From NCBI GenBank assembly GCA_023437865.1, contig JAEZFE010000014.1:1-6699 (forward strand): 6,699 nt of DNA, in the 5' to 3' direction. The stretch is from Pseudomonadota bacterium. Lineage in GTDB: Bacteria; Pseudomonadota; Alphaproteobacteria; Rhodospirillales; Magnetospirillaceae. Made by a program: the position numbers and the translations under genes. Under the pieces are notes generated by a model. That model did no database searches and was not told where the DNA came from. It worked only from the letters and a program-made list of their open reading frames with translations. Positions 6,087 through 6,699 of the stretch are shown here, in pieces (position 1 is the stretch's first letter; each line of letters starts with the position of its first letter).

Positions 6087-6699
6087 ATGAGCAAGCCTTC
6101 CCTGACGATCGTCCTGGCCTCCCCTCGCGGCTTCTGTGCCGGGGTGGACCGCGCCATCCACATCGTCGAGGCCGCCATCGAAAAATTCGGCGCGCCGGTC
6201 TATGTGCGGCACGAGATCGTGCACAACCGCTTCGTGGTGGACAATCTGAAGGCCAAGGGAGCGGTGTTCGTGGACGAGCTGTCCGAGGTGCCCGACGGCG
6301 TGCCGGTGGTGTTTTCAGCCCACGGCGTGCCCAAGGCGGTGCCCGAGGCGGCCGAGGCGCGCGGCCTGGACTACCTGGACGCCACCTGCCCGCTGGTGAC
6401 CAAGGTCCACCGCGAGGCCGAGCTGCATTTCGACATGGGCCGGCAGATCATCATGATCGGCCACAAGGGCCACCCCGAGGTCATCGGCACCATGGGCCAG
6501 GTGCCCGAAGGCGCCGTGCTGCTGGTCGAGGACGTCGCCGATGCCGAGCACATCCAGCCCGCCGATCCGCACAAGCTGGCCTATATCACCCAGACCACGT
6601 TGTCCGTGGATGACAGCACCGCCATCACCGCCGTGCTGAAGCGCCGTTTCCCGGAGATCGTCGGGCCGCGCAAGGATGACATCTGCTATGCCACCACTA
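6087..6699 (+). CDS. ispH: 4-hydroxy-3-methylbut-2-enyl diphosphate reductase (partial)
   Basis: IspH (LytB) is the last enzyme of the MEP pathway. It reduces HMBPP to isopentenyl and dimethylallyl diphosphate with a 4Fe-4S cluster in the cytoplasm. The first 204 codons are present; the right edge cuts off roughly the last third of a protein usually about 310-320 residues long. The three cluster cysteines are C17 ([10 protein letters not shown]), C101 ([11 protein letters not shown]) and C200 (DDICYATT). Diphosphate- and substrate-binding residues also fit E. coli: H46 (HEIVHN), H79 (SAHGVP), H129 and E131 (GHKGHPEV), and the TQTTLS block (168-173). The ATG at 6087 has only a weak GGA 7 bases upstream. 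It is also overlapped by a four-codon frame, ATG-AAA-CGA-TGA (6079-6090). The gene is divergent from the lipoprotein-map pair. Confidence 0.97.
   Translation, partial: MSKPSLTIVLASPRGFCAGVDRAIHIVEAAIEKFGAPVYVRHEIVHNRFVVDNLKAKGAVFVDELSEVPDGVPVVFSAHGVPKAVPEAAEARGLDYLDATCPLVTKVHREAELHFDMGRQIIMIGHKGHPEVIGTMGQVPEGAVLLVEDVADAEHIQPADPHKLAYITQTTLSVDDSTAITAVLKRRFPEIVGPRKDDICYATT

Overview
The window is G+C-rich DNA (roughly 63-77% G+C in the conserved genes I sampled), tightly packed with housekeeping genes. Gene content, a split glycine decarboxylase P protein and a tandem glycine riboswitch suggest an alphaproteobacterium. Protein flavour points to the Rhodospirillales (Magnetospirillum-like). That placement is inference from memory, not from a database search.

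Region 1 (about 1-3823, minus strand) is a glycine cleavage operon read right to left: candidate promoter, two-aptamer glycine riboswitch, gcvT, gcvH, gcvPA, and gcvPB, which runs off the left edge. Together these encode the T, H and both halves of the P protein of the glycine cleavage system. The L protein (dihydrolipoyl dehydrogenase) is not in the window. The genes are 10, 97 and 2 bases apart. The 97-base gap between gcvH and gcvPA holds an elaborate nested palindrome. The riboswitch ends about 50 bases before gcvT. A conserved segment of its second aptamer is perfectly complementary to the gcvT Shine-Dalgarno/spacer region, which suggests control at translation.

Region 2 (about 3824-4658, plus strand) has visibly lower G+C. 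It carries one unrecognised lipoprotein gene and possibly a tiny overlapping ORF.

Region 3 (4659-5980, minus strand) is a two-gene unit: an unrecognised conserved-looking lipoprotein followed 2 bases later by type I methionine aminopeptidase (map), which appears to start with TTG.

Region 4 (5981-6699) is a 106-base divergent promoter region followed by the first 204 codons of ispH (lytB), the last enzyme of the MEP isoprenoid pathway, cut by the right edge.

I see no tRNA, rRNA, CRISPR array, transposase or phage gene, and no convincing new multi-gene system. The most interesting signals are the proposed riboswitch-to-SD pairing, the nested palindrome inside the gcv operon, the low-G+C orphan lipoprotein, and three UUG start codons in one short window.
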